Positions 9,026-20,757 of a DNA stretch of 64,000 nucleotides are shown here, piece after piece. This DNA comes from Betaproteobacteria bacterium. Its GTDB lineage: Bacteria > Pseudomonadota > Gammaproteobacteria > Burkholderiales > Ga0077523. The position numbers and the translations under genes were made by a program. How positions within the stretch are numbered: the stretch's first letter is position 1; every line of letters starts with the position of its first letter. The DNA lies in contig JANXYG010000004.1 in NCBI GenBank assembly GCA_025350245.1, positions 45,082-109,081 on the forward strand, written 5' to 3'. The notes under the pieces are model-generated. The model had not been told where the DNA came from, made no database searches, and was given only the letters and a program-made list of their open reading frames with translations.

Positions 9026-9430
9026 ATGACCGCACGACTGCTTCACACCGAACACATGCGCCTGCGCTGGGGCGAGATCGACGTCCTGCGCCATCTCAAC
9101 AACGTCGCCTACTTCCGCTATTTCGAGGAGGCGCGCATCGCCTGGTTCGCGACGCTGGGCGCGCACTACGAGACCGATGCCGAAGGCGCCCTGCTGGGCA
9201 CCATCGGCTGCCGGTTCATCAAGCCGGTGCTCTATCCCGCCGAGGTCACGGTGCAGTTGCACGCCGGGCGGATCGGCAATTCCAGTTTCACCGTCACGCA
9301 CCGGCTGCTGATGCGCGACGATCCGGCCACGGTCTACGCCGAGGGCGAAGCGGTGCTGGTGTGGGTCGATCTGGCGAGCGGCAGGTCGCTGGCGGTGCCC
9401 GACAGCATCCGCCGCGCCCTTCAGGGCTGA
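9026..9430 (+). CDS. Acyl-CoA thioesterase, hotdog fold (YbgC / 4-hydroxybenzoyl-CoA thioesterase type)
   Basis: LRWGEIDVLRHLNNVAYFRYFEEARIAWF. Confidence 0.88.
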   Translation: MTARLLHTEHMRLRWGEIDVLRHLNNVAYFRYFEEARIAWFATLGAHYETDAEGALLGTIGCRFIKPVLYPAEVTVQLHAGRIGNSSFTVTHRLLMRDDPATVYAEGEAVLVWVDLASGRSLAVPDSIRRALQG

Positions 9431-10173
9431 CAGTCGAGCACGGTCCCGCTGATGCCGCGGCTGTCCGGCCCGATGAGGAAGCAATAGCCCGGCAGGATTG
9501 CTGCTGGTGCCGGTAGTGCCTTCGGTGACTGGCCGGGGTGGGTGAAGGCGCGCGCCGGCGAACCCACGGGCCCGGGCACGATCGTGTTCACCCGGAGCCC
9601 GGGCCACTGCGTCCATTCCTCGGCCTGCGATCGCATCGCGGCGATCAGGGCCGCCTTCGGCGCGACCAGCCCCGACCAATAGGCGCCGGGCACGGCGCAG
9701 TGCGAGTCCCCGGTGTAGATCACCGAGGCATCGGGCGCCGCCTTGAGCAGGCCTGCAGCGGCGCGAGTGAGCAAGAGCGGCGCGAGAAAGTTCACCTTGA
9801 GCAGGCGCTGCCACGCGCCTTCGGACAGAGCGTCGGCAGCCATCAGTTTCTCGAGATGGATCGCGCTGTGCAGGATACCGTCGAGGCGGCCGAAACTCTC
9901 GGCAATGCTGGCGGCGAAAGCGCCGTAGTCGGTTTCGGTGGCGGTGGCGAAATCCAGGTGCACGCGCGCCGGCTCGGGGGCGCCGGCAGCGACGATGGCA
10001 TCGTAGGTTTCGGCGGTGCGGGTCTCGTCTCTGCCGTGCACGATCACGGTCGCGCCGAGACCGGCGAATGCCAGCGCGGCGGCCCGGCCGATGCCGCGGC
10101 TCGCGCCGGTCACCAGGATTACCCGCTCGCGCAGCAGGCCGGGGGCCGGGCGGTAGTCGGTCGGGATGGTCAA
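9421..10173 (-). CDS. SDR family oxidoreductase (putative TTG start)
   Basis: RVILVTGASRGIGRAAALAFAGLGATVIVHGRD...; TTG at 10173 overlaps the stop of the upstream hpnE-like gene. Confidence 0.82.
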   Translation of the reverse strand: MTIPTDYRPAPGLLRERVILVTGASRGIGRAAALAFAGLGATVIVHGRDETRTAETYDAIVAAGAPEPARVHLDFATATETDYGAFAASIAESFGRLDGILHSAIHLEKLMAADALSEGAWQRLLKVNFLAPLLLTRAAAGLLKAAPDASVIYTGDSHCAVPGAYWSGLVAPKAALIAAMRSQAEEWTQWPGLRVNTIVPGPVGSPARAFTHPGQSPKALPAPAAILPGYCFLIGPDSRGISGTVLDCQP

Positions 10174-11465
10174 TGGCTCTCCAGGATCGAGCGCGCGCAC
10201 GCGAGGCCGCTGCGAACCGCGGCTTCGAGTGTCGCCGGGTAGTCGCTCTCGACATAGTCGCCGGCCAGGAGCAGCCCGGCAACCGGTGTGCGTGATGCCG
10301 GACGGCGCAGGCCGGGTGCGCACACGAACGTGGCCCGCTTCTCGGTGATCAGCCGGTGCCAGCCGAAGCGTGGCAGCGGGCCGAGCAGCGATCCGAGCTG
10401 GGTGTGGATGGCCTCGGCGAGTGCGAGCGGTGAGGTCCGGTCCACGTCGGTGGCGCTGCTGGTCACCGCGCCGAGCAATCCCGGTTGGTGGCACAACGCA
10501 CCGCGATCGAACACCCATTGCCCGGGGCCGTCGGTGAGGCCGAGCATCGGAAACGGCAGTCGTACCTGCGGCGGATACTGAAGATAGACCGAGGCGATCG
10601 GCGCGAAGCGCAGTGCCCGAACCATTTCGATCGCCGGCCGCAGCGCGGGCAGACCGCTGACCAGGGGCTCCAGGCGGGGCGCATCGACGGCACACACCAC
10701 GGCGTCGAATGCCGCGCTGTCGTCCGTATCCACAATGCGCAGGCCTTCCGCGCCGGCGTCGATGCGCAGCGCGGTGCGGCCGGTATGGATCGTGCCGCCC
10801 CGGGCGATCACATGGCGTGCGGCCGGCTCGGGAAAGAGCGCGGAGAGGTCGACGCGAGGCAGCACCAGGTCGCTGGCGCCGGCAGGGCCGTCGAGACCGT
10901 CGCGCAGGACGTTGAGAAACACCTGCGCGTCTGCCTCGGCGGCCGGCGTGTTGAGGGCCGCTACGCACAGCGGATGCCACAGGAACTCGCGGTTGACGGC
11001 GGTCTGGGAAGCTTGCTCGAGCAGTGTGGCGACGCTGCAAGGGGTGCGGGTGCGATAGCGGGCGCGACGCATCTTCGCCATGAAGAGGGCGGCGTTGAGG
11101 CGGTCATGCCACGACAGTCCGCGCGCCGATGCGAGCCCCGCGAGCAGATGCAAGGGCGCCGGCCAGGGGGGGCAGCGTAGCCTGAACCGGTTGCCGATCT
11201 CGAGGGTGAGCGGCAGGCGCCGATACGAGGCCGGCCCTGCGCCGAAGCGGTCGATCAGCCGCAGCGTCTCGCTGTAGGCGCCGAGCAGGATGTGCAGGCC
11301 GTTGTCGACGGTGCCGGTGTCCGTGTCGACGCGGCGGGCACGTCCGCCCAGCACCTTGCCGGCCTCATACATGGTCACCGCGACCCCGGCTTCGGCGAGC
11401 GTGACCGCCGTCGCCATCCCGGCCCAGCCGCCCCCCACGATGCCGACGCGGATGCCGTGTTTCAT
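10170..11465 (-). CDS. hpnE: Hydroxysqualene dehydroxylase HpnE (FAD-dependent)
   Basis: VGIVGGGWAGMATAVTLAEAGVAVTMYEAGKVLGGRARR; adjacent to hpnD and hpnC. Confidence 0.9.
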   Translation of the reverse strand: MKHGIRVGIVGGGWAGMATAVTLAEAGVAVTMYEAGKVLGGRARRVDTDTGTVDNGLHILLGAYSETLRLIDRFGAGPASYRRLPLTLEIGNRFRLRCPPWPAPLHLLAGLASARGLSWHDRLNAALFMAKMRRARYRTRTPCSVATLLEQASQTAVNREFLWHPLCVAALNTPAAEADAQVFLNVLRDGLDGPAGASDLVLPRVDLSALFPEPAARHVIARGGTIHTGRTALRIDAGAEGLRIVDTDDSAAFDAVVCAVDAPRLEPLVSGLPALRPAIEMVRALRFAPIASVYLQYPPQVRLPFPMLGLTDGPGQWVFDRGALCHQPGLLGAVTSSATDVDRTSPLALAEAIHTQLGSLLGPLPRFGWHRLITEKRATFVCAPGLRRPASRTPVAGLLLAGDYVESDYPATLEAAVRSGLACARSILESH

Positions 11466-11553
11466 CGGTTGTGCGCCGAGTAAGCGGATGGTGCCGATGC
11501 AATCGGTCGTTCAGTCAGCATCGGCTTGCAAGCGGAGGCGCGGGGTCGCGAGC

Positions 11554-12408
11554 TCAATTGGCGACCCAGCAATTGGCGACCCAGGTTTTCCAGGCGATCC
11601 AGAGCTTGCGCAGCGGCGTGAGGGCCACGCGGCGGTTCATCACCGCGGTGCCTTCGGCTTCGACTTCGTCGAGCAGTTGCCGGTAGATCGCGCCCATGAT
11701 CAGCCCCGCTCGTTGCGCCTTGCGATCGCCTGCGGGCAGAGCGGCGAAGGCCGCGGTGTAATAGCTGCGGGCGCGCTGTGCCTGGGATCGCAGCAGGCGG
11801 GATACCGCATCGGTTTCACGATACCGGATGATGTCGTCGACCGATACGTCGTGGCTGGCGAGTTCGTCGAGCGGCAGGTAAATGCGATTGCGCCTGGCGT
11901 CTTCGCCGACATCGCGCAGGATGTTGGTCAGCTGCAATGCGAGCCCGAGGTTGCGCGCGTATTCGCGGGTCGCGCCGTCGCGATAGCCGAAGATTTCCGC
12001 CGACAGCAGGCCGACCACGCCCGCGACGCGATGGCAGTAGGTTTCGAGCGTCGCGAAATCGGGATACCGGTTCCAGTCGAGGTCCATCTGCATGCCGTCG
12101 ATGATCGCGTCGAAGTGTTCACGCGGCAGGTTGAACGTCGCGATGACCGGTTGCAGGGCTCGCGCCACCGGGTGCCCGGGATGCCCGGCGAAGGTGGCCG
12201 CGATCTCTCCCCGCCACCAGGCGAGTTTCTGTCGTGCGATCGCGGGGTCGGCGATCTCGTCCACGACGTCGTCCACCTCGCGGCAGAAGGCATACAGCGC
12301 CATGATCGCGCGGCGGCGCGGCGGCGGCAGGAACAGGAAGCTGTAGTAGAAGCTCGACCCGCTCTTCGCGACCCGCTCCTGGCAATACTGGTCCGGATTC
12401 ATCGGCAC
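11554..12408 (-). CDS. hpnD: Presqualene diphosphate synthase HpnD
   Basis: SSFYYSFLFLPPPRRRAIMALYAFCREVDDVVDE; squalene/phytoene synthase family, locus context. Confidence 0.92.
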   Translation of the reverse strand: MPMNPDQYCQERVAKSGSSFYYSFLFLPPPRRRAIMALYAFCREVDDVVDEIADPAIARQKLAWWRGEIAATFAGHPGHPVARALQPVIATFNLPREHFDAIIDGMQMDLDWNRYPDFATLETYCHRVAGVVGLLSAEIFGYRDGATREYARNLGLALQLTNILRDVGEDARRNRIYLPLDELASHDVSVDDIIRYRETDAVSRLLRSQAQRARSYYTAAFAALPAGDRKAQRAGLIMGAIYRQLLDEVEAEGTAVMNRRVALTPLRKLWIAWKTWVANCWVAN

Positions 12409-12427
12409 TTGGTGACCGGTGCCCCGC

Positions 12428-13240
12428 TCAAAGCCGCGCGACGGCGCGCACGATCACGCGCGCCCAGTCGCTCTTGCCCAGCACCGGCCGGTGGCGAAAC
12501 ACGTCGCCCTCGACCGCAGCCAGCTTGTCGAGGATGCGGCGCCCGCCGGCGATGACCATGCGCAGTTCCATGCCGATGCGGCCACGCAGGTCGGCGGCCA
12601 GCGGCGCGCCGGCACTCATGCGGGCTCGCGCGCGATCGATCTGAAACTGCATGAAGGCCCGCCATTGCGGGTTGGCGTCGCCGGTGGCGATCGTGGTTTC
12701 CGAGACCGCATGCTGCCGCATTTCGTCGAGCGGAAGATAGATCCGGCCTTTTCGATAGTCGATCGCGACGTCCTGCAGGAAGTTGATGATCTGGAGACTG
12801 GAACAGATCAGATCGGAACGGACCAGGCTGCGCTCGTCGGTGCGGCCGTACAGGTGCAGCAACAGGCGGCCGATCGGGTGCGCGGAGCGCCGACAATAGT
12901 CGAGCAACTCGTCGTAGTTCGCGTAGCGGGTGCGGGTGACGTCCTGACGGAAGGCGTCCAGCAGGTCGCGCAGCAGCGGAACGGGCAGGGCATGGTCACG
13001 CACGGCTGTAGCCAGGGGCAGGCAGTGCGGCAGCGTCGGTGCCAGGCCCTGTTCAATGCGATCGAGTTCGCCGAAGCGGCGGTCGAGATCGGCCAGTCGC
13101 TGCCGGGCCGACGCATCGCCTTCATCGGCGATATCGTCCGCTTCCCGGGCGAAAGCGTAGATCGCGAGTACCGGGCGCCGCAGGCGGCGCGGCAGCAGGA
13201 TCGATGCGACTGGAAAATTCTCGTAGTGTGCGACGCCCAT
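12428..13240 (-). CDS. hpnC: Squalene synthase HpnC (hydroxysqualene-forming)
   Basis: ENFPVASILLPRRLRRPVLAIYAFAREADDIADEGD; hpnCDE order. Confidence 0.92.
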   Translation of the reverse strand: MGVAHYENFPVASILLPRRLRRPVLAIYAFAREADDIADEGDASARQRLADLDRRFGELDRIEQGLAPTLPHCLPLATAVRDHALPVPLLRDLLDAFRQDVTRTRYANYDELLDYCRRSAHPIGRLLLHLYGRTDERSLVRSDLICSSLQIINFLQDVAIDYRKGRIYLPLDEMRQHAVSETTIATGDANPQWRAFMQFQIDRARARMSAGAPLAADLRGRIGMELRMVIAGGRRILDKLAAVEGDVFRHRPVLGKSDWARVIVRAVARL

Positions 13241-13346
13241 GCGCGTGAGCCAGAGTCCGGAAAGTCTCGTTGGATCAATCTGTTGCGTTGACCGCGACGG
13301 CGTTGCGGATGCGGTGCGGCGGCGATTGTACTAAACTCGGCAGTTC

Positions 13347-13431
13347 GCGAGAGTGGCGGAATTGGCAGACGCACTGGATTTAGGTTCCAGCGCCGCAAGG
13401 TTTGGGGGTTCGAGTCCCCCCTCTCGCACCA
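13347..13431 (+). tRNA. tRNA-Leu(TAG)
   Basis: GCGAGAG...CTCTCGC-ACCA acceptor stem, CTGGA-TTTAGGT-TCCAG anticodon arm, GGTTCGAGTCC T-arm. Confidence 0.96.
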
Positions 13432-13526
13432 GCGACCCTGGCCAGCCGTCTCGCGGGGCAACCCGACGCGGCGTGCCGGGGTCCTGGCAGCCTGTTTTCG
13501 CGAATCGACCTGGAAGGCCTTCCCTG

Positions 13527-14834
13527 ATGCAAGCTAGTCTTGAAACTCTCAGCAGTCTCGAACGCCGCCTCAAGGTGGCCGTGCCGATGGACCAGATCGA
13601 CACCGAAGTCGGCAACCGCCTCAAGCGCTTGCAGCGCACGGCCAAGCTGCACGGCTTTCGCCCGGGCAAGGTGCCGCTCAAAGTGGTCGAGCAGCAATAC
13701 GGCCCGCAGGTGCGCCAGGAAGTGCTGGGCGACACGGTGGAACGCACCTTCACCGAAGCGGTGCGCGAAAAGAATCTGCGCGTGGCCGGTTCGCCCCGGA
13801 TCGAGGCGACGCCGCTCGCCGATGCGGCTGGCGAATTCGCCTTCACCGCCACGTTCGAGATCTTTCCCGATATCGTCCTCGGTGATATCGCCGGAGTCAC
13901 GATCGAACGCGCGCAGGTCGATGTTGCCGACGCCGAAGTCGACAAGACACTCGAGGTGCTGCGCAAGCAGCGCACCGAATACATCGGCGTGACGCGCGCA
14001 GTGATGGCCGGCGACGCGGCCGACATCGACTACCGTGGCACCGTCGACGGCGTTGTTTTCGAGGGTGGCGAAGCCAAGGGGCAGGCCGTGGTGCTGGGCG
14101 AAGGCAAGCTGCTGCGCGACTTCGAGGCCGGTATCATCGGGCTGTCCGTCGGCGAGACGAAATCCTTTGAAGTGACTTTTCCCGCGGACTATCATGGGGC
14201 GGAGGTGGCGGGCAAGGTCGCTGTTTTCGTGGTCACCATGAACAGCGTCCGGGAGGCTCGACTGCCACCGCTCGATGCCGCTTTCGCGCGGAGTCTCGGC
14301 ATCGTCGATGGTGATCTGGACAAGATGCGCGAAGATATCCGGTCGAATCTCGGCCGCGAAGTGAAACGTCGGGTGCAGGCCCGCACCAAGGATCTCGTGC
14401 TCAAGGCGCTGCTCGAGGTGTCGCGGCTGGATGTGCCCAGGGCCTTGATCGACATGGAAGCGGAACGTCTGATGGCGGGAATGGCCGAAAGCCTGAAGCA
14501 ACGGGGCATGAGTGGACCAGCCGCGAACATGCCGCGCGAGGCGTTCGACGAGGAGGCGACGCGCAGGGTCACCATCGGCCTGATTCTCGCCGAGTTGGTG
14601 AAGACGCAAGGCATCAAGGCGCAGCCGGAGCAGGTGAAGGCGATGATCGAAGACTATGCGCAGAGCTACGAGCGGCCCGAGGAAGTGATTCGGTGGTATT
14701 ACCAGTCGGCCGACCGTGTGCGTGAAGTCGAAAGCGTGGTGATCGAGAACAATGTCGTCGAGTGGGTGCTGGGCAACGCCAGGGTGGTCGACACGCCGAT
14801 GCCGTTCGACGACCTGATGGGAGGTGCGAAATGA
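13527..14834 (+). CDS. tig: Trigger factor
   Basis: [25 protein letters not shown]...[26 protein letters not shown]; upstream of clpP-clpX-lon. Confidence 0.97.
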   Translation: MQASLETLSSLERRLKVAVPMDQIDTEVGNRLKRLQRTAKLHGFRPGKVPLKVVEQQYGPQVRQEVLGDTVERTFTEAVREKNLRVAGSPRIEATPLADAAGEFAFTATFEIFPDIVLGDIAGVTIERAQVDVADAEVDKTLEVLRKQRTEYIGVTRAVMAGDAADIDYRGTVDGVVFEGGEAKGQAVVLGEGKLLRDFEAGIIGLSVGETKSFEVTFPADYHGAEVAGKVAVFVVTMNSVREARLPPLDAAFARSLGIVDGDLDKMREDIRSNLGREVKRRVQARTKDLVLKALLEVSRLDVPRALIDMEAERLMAGMAESLKQRGMSGPAANMPREAFDEEATRRVTIGLILAELVKTQGIKAQPEQVKAMIEDYAQSYERPEEVIRWYYQSADRVREVESVVIENNVVEWVLGNARVVDTPMPFDDLMGGAK

Positions 14835-15475
14835 ACCGGCGCAGCATGACCGACGAATGGGTCGGCGATCTGGAGCCGCGCGGTCTCGGGCTCATCCCGA
14901 TGGTGATCGAGCAAAGCGGCCGGGGCGAGCGCGCCTACGATATCTACTCCCGCCTGCTCAAGGAGCGCGTCGTGTTTCTGGTCGGGCCGGTCACGGAAAT
15001 TACTGCGAACCTGATCGTGGCTCAACTTTTGTTCCTCGAGTCCGAAAACCCGGACAAGGACATTTCCTTCTACATCAACTCGCCGGGCGGCTCGGTTTCG
15101 GCGGGCATGGCCATCTACGACACCATGCAGTTCGTCAAGCCCGACGTATCGACCTTATGCGTAGGCCAGGCTGCCAGCATGGGCGCCTTCCTGCTCACGG
15201 CGGGCGCCAAGGGCAAGCGCTTCATCCTGCCGAATTCCCGGGTGATGATTCACCAGCCGCTGGGCGGCTATCAGGGGCAGGCATCGGACATCGAGATCCA
15301 TGCCCGCGAAATCCTGTACCTGCGCAGTCGCCTCAACGAACTCATGGCAAAGCACACCGGCCGCGACGTCGCACTGATCGAAAAGGAAACCGATCGCGAC
15401 AACTTCATGAGCGCCGACGAATCCGTGGTCTACGGATTGGTCGACAAGGTACTCACGAGTCGCGCCGATACCTGA
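14831..15475 (+). CDS. clpP: ATP-dependent Clp protease proteolytic subunit
   Basis: [39 protein letters not shown]...[15 protein letters not shown] overlap with tig. Confidence 0.98.
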   Translation: MNRRSMTDEWVGDLEPRGLGLIPMVIEQSGRGERAYDIYSRLLKERVVFLVGPVTEITANLIVAQLLFLESENPDKDISFYINSPGGSVSAGMAIYDTMQFVKPDVSTLCVGQAASMGAFLLTAGAKGKRFILPNSRVMIHQPLGGYQGQASDIEIHAREILYLRSRLNELMAKHTGRDVALIEKETDRDNFMSADESVVYGLVDKVLTSRADT

Positions 15476-15537
15476 TGTCGCAACCGGCCGCGATGTCGCT
15501 GGTCGGCACAACCCCCTAGCGCGGGAGACTGCATCAC

Positions 15538-16803
<1,266 letters not shown>

Positions 16804-16939
16804 AGAATCCCGCAATCGCGACGACGGGTCTCGCAGGGTGGCCCTGCGACGGGTCGTAAACGGCGTTTTTCTTGAAAACGCCCGTAACCACCCCACCTCC
16901 TCAATTACTGTCTTCCGAATAACTTCCCAGGTGACCCCA

Positions 16940-19369
16940 ATGGAACTTTCCCAAGATCCCTCGGAAAACCGCATAGCGCTTCCGCTGCTGCCGCTGCGGG
17001 ACGTGGTCGTGTTTCCGCACATGGTGATCCCGTTGTTCGTCGGTCGCCCCAAGTCGATCAAGGCGCTCGAAACGGCCATGGAGGCCGGCAAGAGCATCCT
17101 TCTCGTAGCCCAGAAATCCGCTGCGAAGGACGAACCCGCTGCCGAAGACCTTTACCGGATCGGCAGCGTCGCCAATATCCTGCAGATGCTGAAACTCCCC
17201 GACGGTACCGTGAAGGTGCTGGTCGAGGGCGTGCAGCGCGCCACGATCGTCGAGATCGCCGACCTCAAGACGCATTACGGCGCCGAAGCGGTGCCGTTCG
17301 TCTCGGACGAACTGTCACCCGAGGAAACGCACGAGATCGAGGCCATGCGGCGCGCGATGATCGGGCAGTTCGATCAGTACGTGAAGCTCAACAAGAAAAT
17401 CCCGCCGGAGATCCTCACGTCGCTCGCCGGCATCGATGAAGCCGGTCGCCTCGCCGACACGATCGCGGCCCACCTGCCGCTCAAGCTCGAGCAGAAGCAG
17501 GCCGTGCTCGAGATGTACGATGTGCGCAAGCGGCTCGAGCATCTGCTCGGTCTGCTCGAAGCCGAACTCGACATCCTTCAGGTCGAGAAGCGCATCCGCG
17601 GGCGCGTCAAGCGCCAGATGGAGAAGAGCCAGCGCGAGTACTACCTCAACGAACAGGTCAAGGCGATCCAGAAGGAGCTCGGCGACCTCGACGAAGGCGC
17701 CGATCTGGACGAGATGGATAAGCGCATCAAGGGCGCTCATCTGCCCAAGGAGGCGCGCACCAAAGCCGATGCCGAGCTCAAGAAGCTGCGGCTGATGTCG
17801 CCGATGTCGGCCGAGGCGACCGTCGTGCGCAATTATATCGATGCGCTCGTGTCGTTGCCCTGGAAGAAGAAGAGCAAGATCAGCAAGGATCTGACCGCTG
17901 CCGAAGCCGTGCTCGATCAGGAACACTACGGCCTGGAAAAGGTGAAGGAGCGAATCCTCGAGTATCTCGCGGTGCAGCAGCGAGTCGAAAAGGTCAAGGC
18001 GCCGATCCTGTGCCTGGTGGGCCCGCCCGGTGTCGGCAAGACGTCGCTGGGACAATCGATCGCCCGCGCAACCAACCGCAAGTTCATCCGCATGTCGCTC
18101 GGTGGAGTCCGTGACGAGGCCGAGATCCGCGGGCACCGTCGCACCTACATCGGCTCGATGCCCGGCAAGATCCTCCAGAACATGACCAAGGTGGGGGTGC
18201 GCAACCCGCTGTTCCTGCTCGACGAAGTCGACAAGATGGGCATGGACTTCCGCGGCGATCCAGCTTCGGCTCTGCTGGAAGTGCTCGATCCGGAACAGAA
18301 CCACACCTTCGTCGATCACTATATCGAGGTCGACTACGACCTGTCGGATGTCATGTTCGTTGCGACCGCAAACAACATGAACATTCCGGCGCCGCTGCTC
18401 GACCGGATGGAAGTCATCCGGCTGTCCGGCTACACCGAAGACGAGAAGATCAACATCGCGATGCGCTATCTGCTGCCGAAGCAGCTGAAGAACCACGGCC
18501 TGCTCGAGAACGAATGCGCGGTGTCCGAGAGCGCGGTGCGTGACATCGTCCGCTACTACACCCGAGAAGCCGGTGTGCGTGCCCTCGAACGCGAGATCTC
18601 GAAGATCTCGCGCAAGGTGGTCAAGGCGCTGCTGCTCAAGAAGCGCGAGGGTGTGGTGCAGGTGACGGCGCGCAATCTCGACAAGTATCTCGGTGTGCGT
18701 CGATTCACCTTCGGCATGGCGGAAAAGCAGAACCAGGTAGGCCAGGTCACCGGTCTCGCCTGGACCGAGGTCGGCGGCGAACTGCTCACCATCGAAAGTG
18801 CCGTGATGTCGGGCAAGGGCAAGATGGTCACGACCGGCAAGCTCGGCGAAGTGATGCAGGAGTCGATACAGGCCGCCCTGACCGTGGTACGCAGCCGTTC
18901 GCAGAAGCTCGGCATCAGGCCCGACTTCTACCAGAACAGCGACATCCATATCCACTTGCCGGAAGGCGCGACACCGAAAGACGGCCCCAGCGCCGGCATC
19001 GGCATCTGCACCGCGATGGTGTCGTTGCTTACCGGCATTCCGGTGCGGGCCGATGTCGCCATGACCGGCGAGATCACGCTGCGCGGCGAAGTTCTGCCGA
19101 TCGGTGGCCTCAAGGAGAAGCTGCTGGCGGCGCATCGCGGTGGCATCAAGACCGTGCTCATTCCGGAAGAGAACGTGAAGGACCTGGTAGAGATTCCCGA
19201 CAACGTCAAGAACCGACTCGATATCCATCCGGTGAGGTGGATCGACCAGGTGCTCGAGCATGCGCTCGAACGTGTGCCGCAACCGCTGCCCGACCCTGTG
19301 GCGGCGGCGCCGGTCGCGATAGCGACATCGGTGGATGCGGGCGCTCAGACGGTGGCGGTGAAGCACTGA
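16940..19369 (+). CDS. lon: ATP-dependent protease Lon
   Basis: [23 protein letters not shown]...[22 protein letters not shown]...PKDGPSAGI. Confidence 0.98.
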   Translation: MELSQDPSENRIALPLLPLRDVVVFPHMVIPLFVGRPKSIKALETAMEAGKSILLVAQKSAAKDEPAAEDLYRIGSVANILQMLKLPDGTVKVLVEGVQRATIVEIADLKTHYGAEAVPFVSDELSPEETHEIEAMRRAMIGQFDQYVKLNKKIPPEILTSLAGIDEAGRLADTIAAHLPLKLEQKQAVLEMYDVRKRLEHLLGLLEAELDILQVEKRIRGRVKRQMEKSQREYYLNEQVKAIQKELGDLDEGADLDEMDKRIKGAHLPKEARTKADAELKKLRLMSPMSAEATVVRNYIDALVSLPWKKKSKISKDLTAAEAVLDQEHYGLEKVKERILEYLAVQQRVEKVKAPILCLVGPPGVGKTSLGQSIARATNRKFIRMSLGGVRDEAEIRGHRRTYIGSMPGKILQNMTKVGVRNPLFLLDEVDKMGMDFRGDPASALLEVLDPEQNHTFVDHYIEVDYDLSDVMFVATANNMNIPAPLLDRMEVIRLSGYTEDEKINIAMRYLLPKQLKNHGLLENECAVSESAVRDIVRYYTREAGVRALEREISKISRKVVKALLLKKREGVVQVTARNLDKYLGVRRFTFGMAEKQNQVGQVTGLAWTEVGGELLTIESAVMSGKGKMVTTGKLGEVMQESIQAALTVVRSRSQKLGIRPDFYQNSDIHIHLPEGATPKDGPSAGIGICTAMVSLLTGIPVRADVAMTGEITLRGEVLPIGGLKEKLLAAHRGGIKTVLIPEENVKDLVEIPDNVKNRLDIHPVRWIDQVLEHALERVPQPLPDPVAAAPVAIATSVDAGAQTVAVKH

Positions 19370-19406
19370 GCGCAATCGGTTCGTCGCCTCCTACGGCGAA
19401 CATCAG

Positions 19407-19445
19407 CGCGCCGCGACACGAGTGATGGTGTTGCGGCGCGTTTTT
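19407..19445 (+). terminator. Rho-independent terminator after lon
   Basis: CGCGCCGCGACAC-gagtgatg-GTGTTGCGGCGCG-TTTTT, long stem plus T-run. Confidence 0.88.
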
Positions 19446-19629
19446 CTTGACACTGGGTTTTTCGCCTTGCTATAACGTTTGCACGAAGTGTCAATGCCTG
19501 CCAAGCCGCGCCAATGCTTGCTGGCAGAGCGATCGCCGAGTTCAGCATGCGCGTTTCCCGGATATCCCGCTGCCGTTGTTCGTCAACCCGCCGAGCACTT
19601 CTGCCATCGAAAAATCAAAGGGGACCCAC

Positions 19630-19902
19630 ATGAACAAATCGGAACTCATCGACGCCATCGCCACATCCGCCGACATCTCGAAGGCGGCTGCGGGGCGCGC
19701 ACTCGACGCAACGGTTGCCTCCATCAAGGCGTCACTGCGCAAGGGCGGCATGGTGACCCTGGTCGGATTCGGCACCTTCTATGTGGGCAAGCGCGCGGCA
19801 CGCAGCGGCCGCAATCCGCGCACCGGCGTCGCGATCAAGATCAAGAGTGCGAAGGTGCCCAAGTTTCGCCCTGGTAAGGCGCTCAAGGACGCGCTAAACT
19901 AG
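19630..19902 (+). CDS. hup: DNA-binding protein HU
   Basis: [66 protein letters not shown]. Confidence 0.97.
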   Translation: MNKSELIDAIATSADISKAAAGRALDATVASIKASLRKGGMVTLVGFGTFYVGKRAARSGRNPRTGVAIKIKSAKVPKFRPGKALKDALN

Positions 19903-20000
19903 CAGGCTGTGCGGTATCCTTATCAGGCTCGGTGGGGGGGTGATGCTGGATGGCGTCGGGTGTTGTCCGCCTGCATCATCGACCGACGTGGCTACCGGAA

Positions 20001-20076
20001 GGGTGCTTAGCTCAGTTGGTAGAGCGTCGCCTTTACACGGCGAATGTCGGGAGTTCGAGCCTCTCAGCACCCACCA
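20001..20076 (+). tRNA. tRNA-Val(TAC)
   Basis: GGGTGCT...AGCACCC-ACCA; TCGCC-TTTACAC-GGCGA anticodon arm. Confidence 0.95.
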
Positions 20077-20119
20077 GATTTCGGGGCAGTTTTTGCAACG
20101 ACTTAGCGAGCAGTAACAC

Positions 20120-20196
20120 GGAGTGGTAGTTCAGTTGGTTAGAATACCGGCCTGTCACGCCGGGGGTCGCGGGTTCGAGTCCCGTCCACTCCGCCA
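20120..20196 (+). tRNA. tRNA-Asp(GTC)
   Basis: GGAGTGG...CCACTCC-GCCA; CCGGC-CTGTCAC-GCCGG anticodon arm. Confidence 0.96.
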
Positions 20197-20202
20197 ATTT
20201 GC

Positions 20203-20233
20203 AAACACGGGCCCTCTGGGCCCGTGTTTTTTT
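20203..20233 (+). terminator. Rho-independent terminator after tRNA-Asp
   Basis: AAACACGGGCC-ctct-GGGCCCGTGTTTTTTT. Confidence 0.92.
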
Positions 20234-20400
20234 CTCTTGGTGTTTCCACGGTTGGCGGCAGGAGACGCCCGGGGAGTCCGCCTTGGTGAGCTTCAAGAAA
20301 CGATCGCGTACGACATCGTCGCCGGCTGCCGCCTCAAGCCGAATGTCTTGAGGTGGATCCACGTGAATTCGGCACCCATCCAGAAAATCTGCGCGGAGTA

Positions 20401-20456
20401 CAGGCTCATTCCTCATTGGAATCACGAGCCTGCTCCCAGGCTCATACCTCGTTGGA
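20401..20456. repeat. Imperfect direct repeat of 20 bp, 36-bp period
   Basis: caggctcattcctcattgga (20401-20420) vs caggctcatacctcgttgga (20437-20456), 18/20 matches. Confidence 0.8.
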
Positions 20457-20605
20457 CAAGACTCCGCGTTGCTAGCGCGGGGCGCGATGAGGTACGATCG
20501 GAGATTGTCACTTGCTCGTGCAGGTGGCGGGGGTGGTGATCGGTGATATTGGCGTTTCAGCGTTTGTGGTGGTGGGGCTTCTGGTTACGCCGCAACGAAA
20601 ACACG

Positions 20606-20631
20606 AAGGCGAACACCGGTTCGCCTTTTTG
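20606..20631 (+). terminator. Rho-independent terminator-like hairpin upstream of ppiD
   Basis: AAGGCGAA-caccg-GTTCGCCTTTTTG stem-loop with T-run. Confidence 0.8.
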
Positions 20632-20757
20632 TTGTTCCGATAGCCGCCGCGCAGTCGGCGGTACTCCCCGGCCACCGGCCGCGTCGGCCGCCGCACTGCG
20701 GGCACGGCGGTGGGGCTCGCCCTGGGCCATGATCAACTTATCCGAAACGGGTGCCAT

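Noticed and set aside
17315-19375. 686-aa minus-strand ORF antisense to lon
   Set aside because: Shadow of the highly conserved lon gene; no recognisable protein features.
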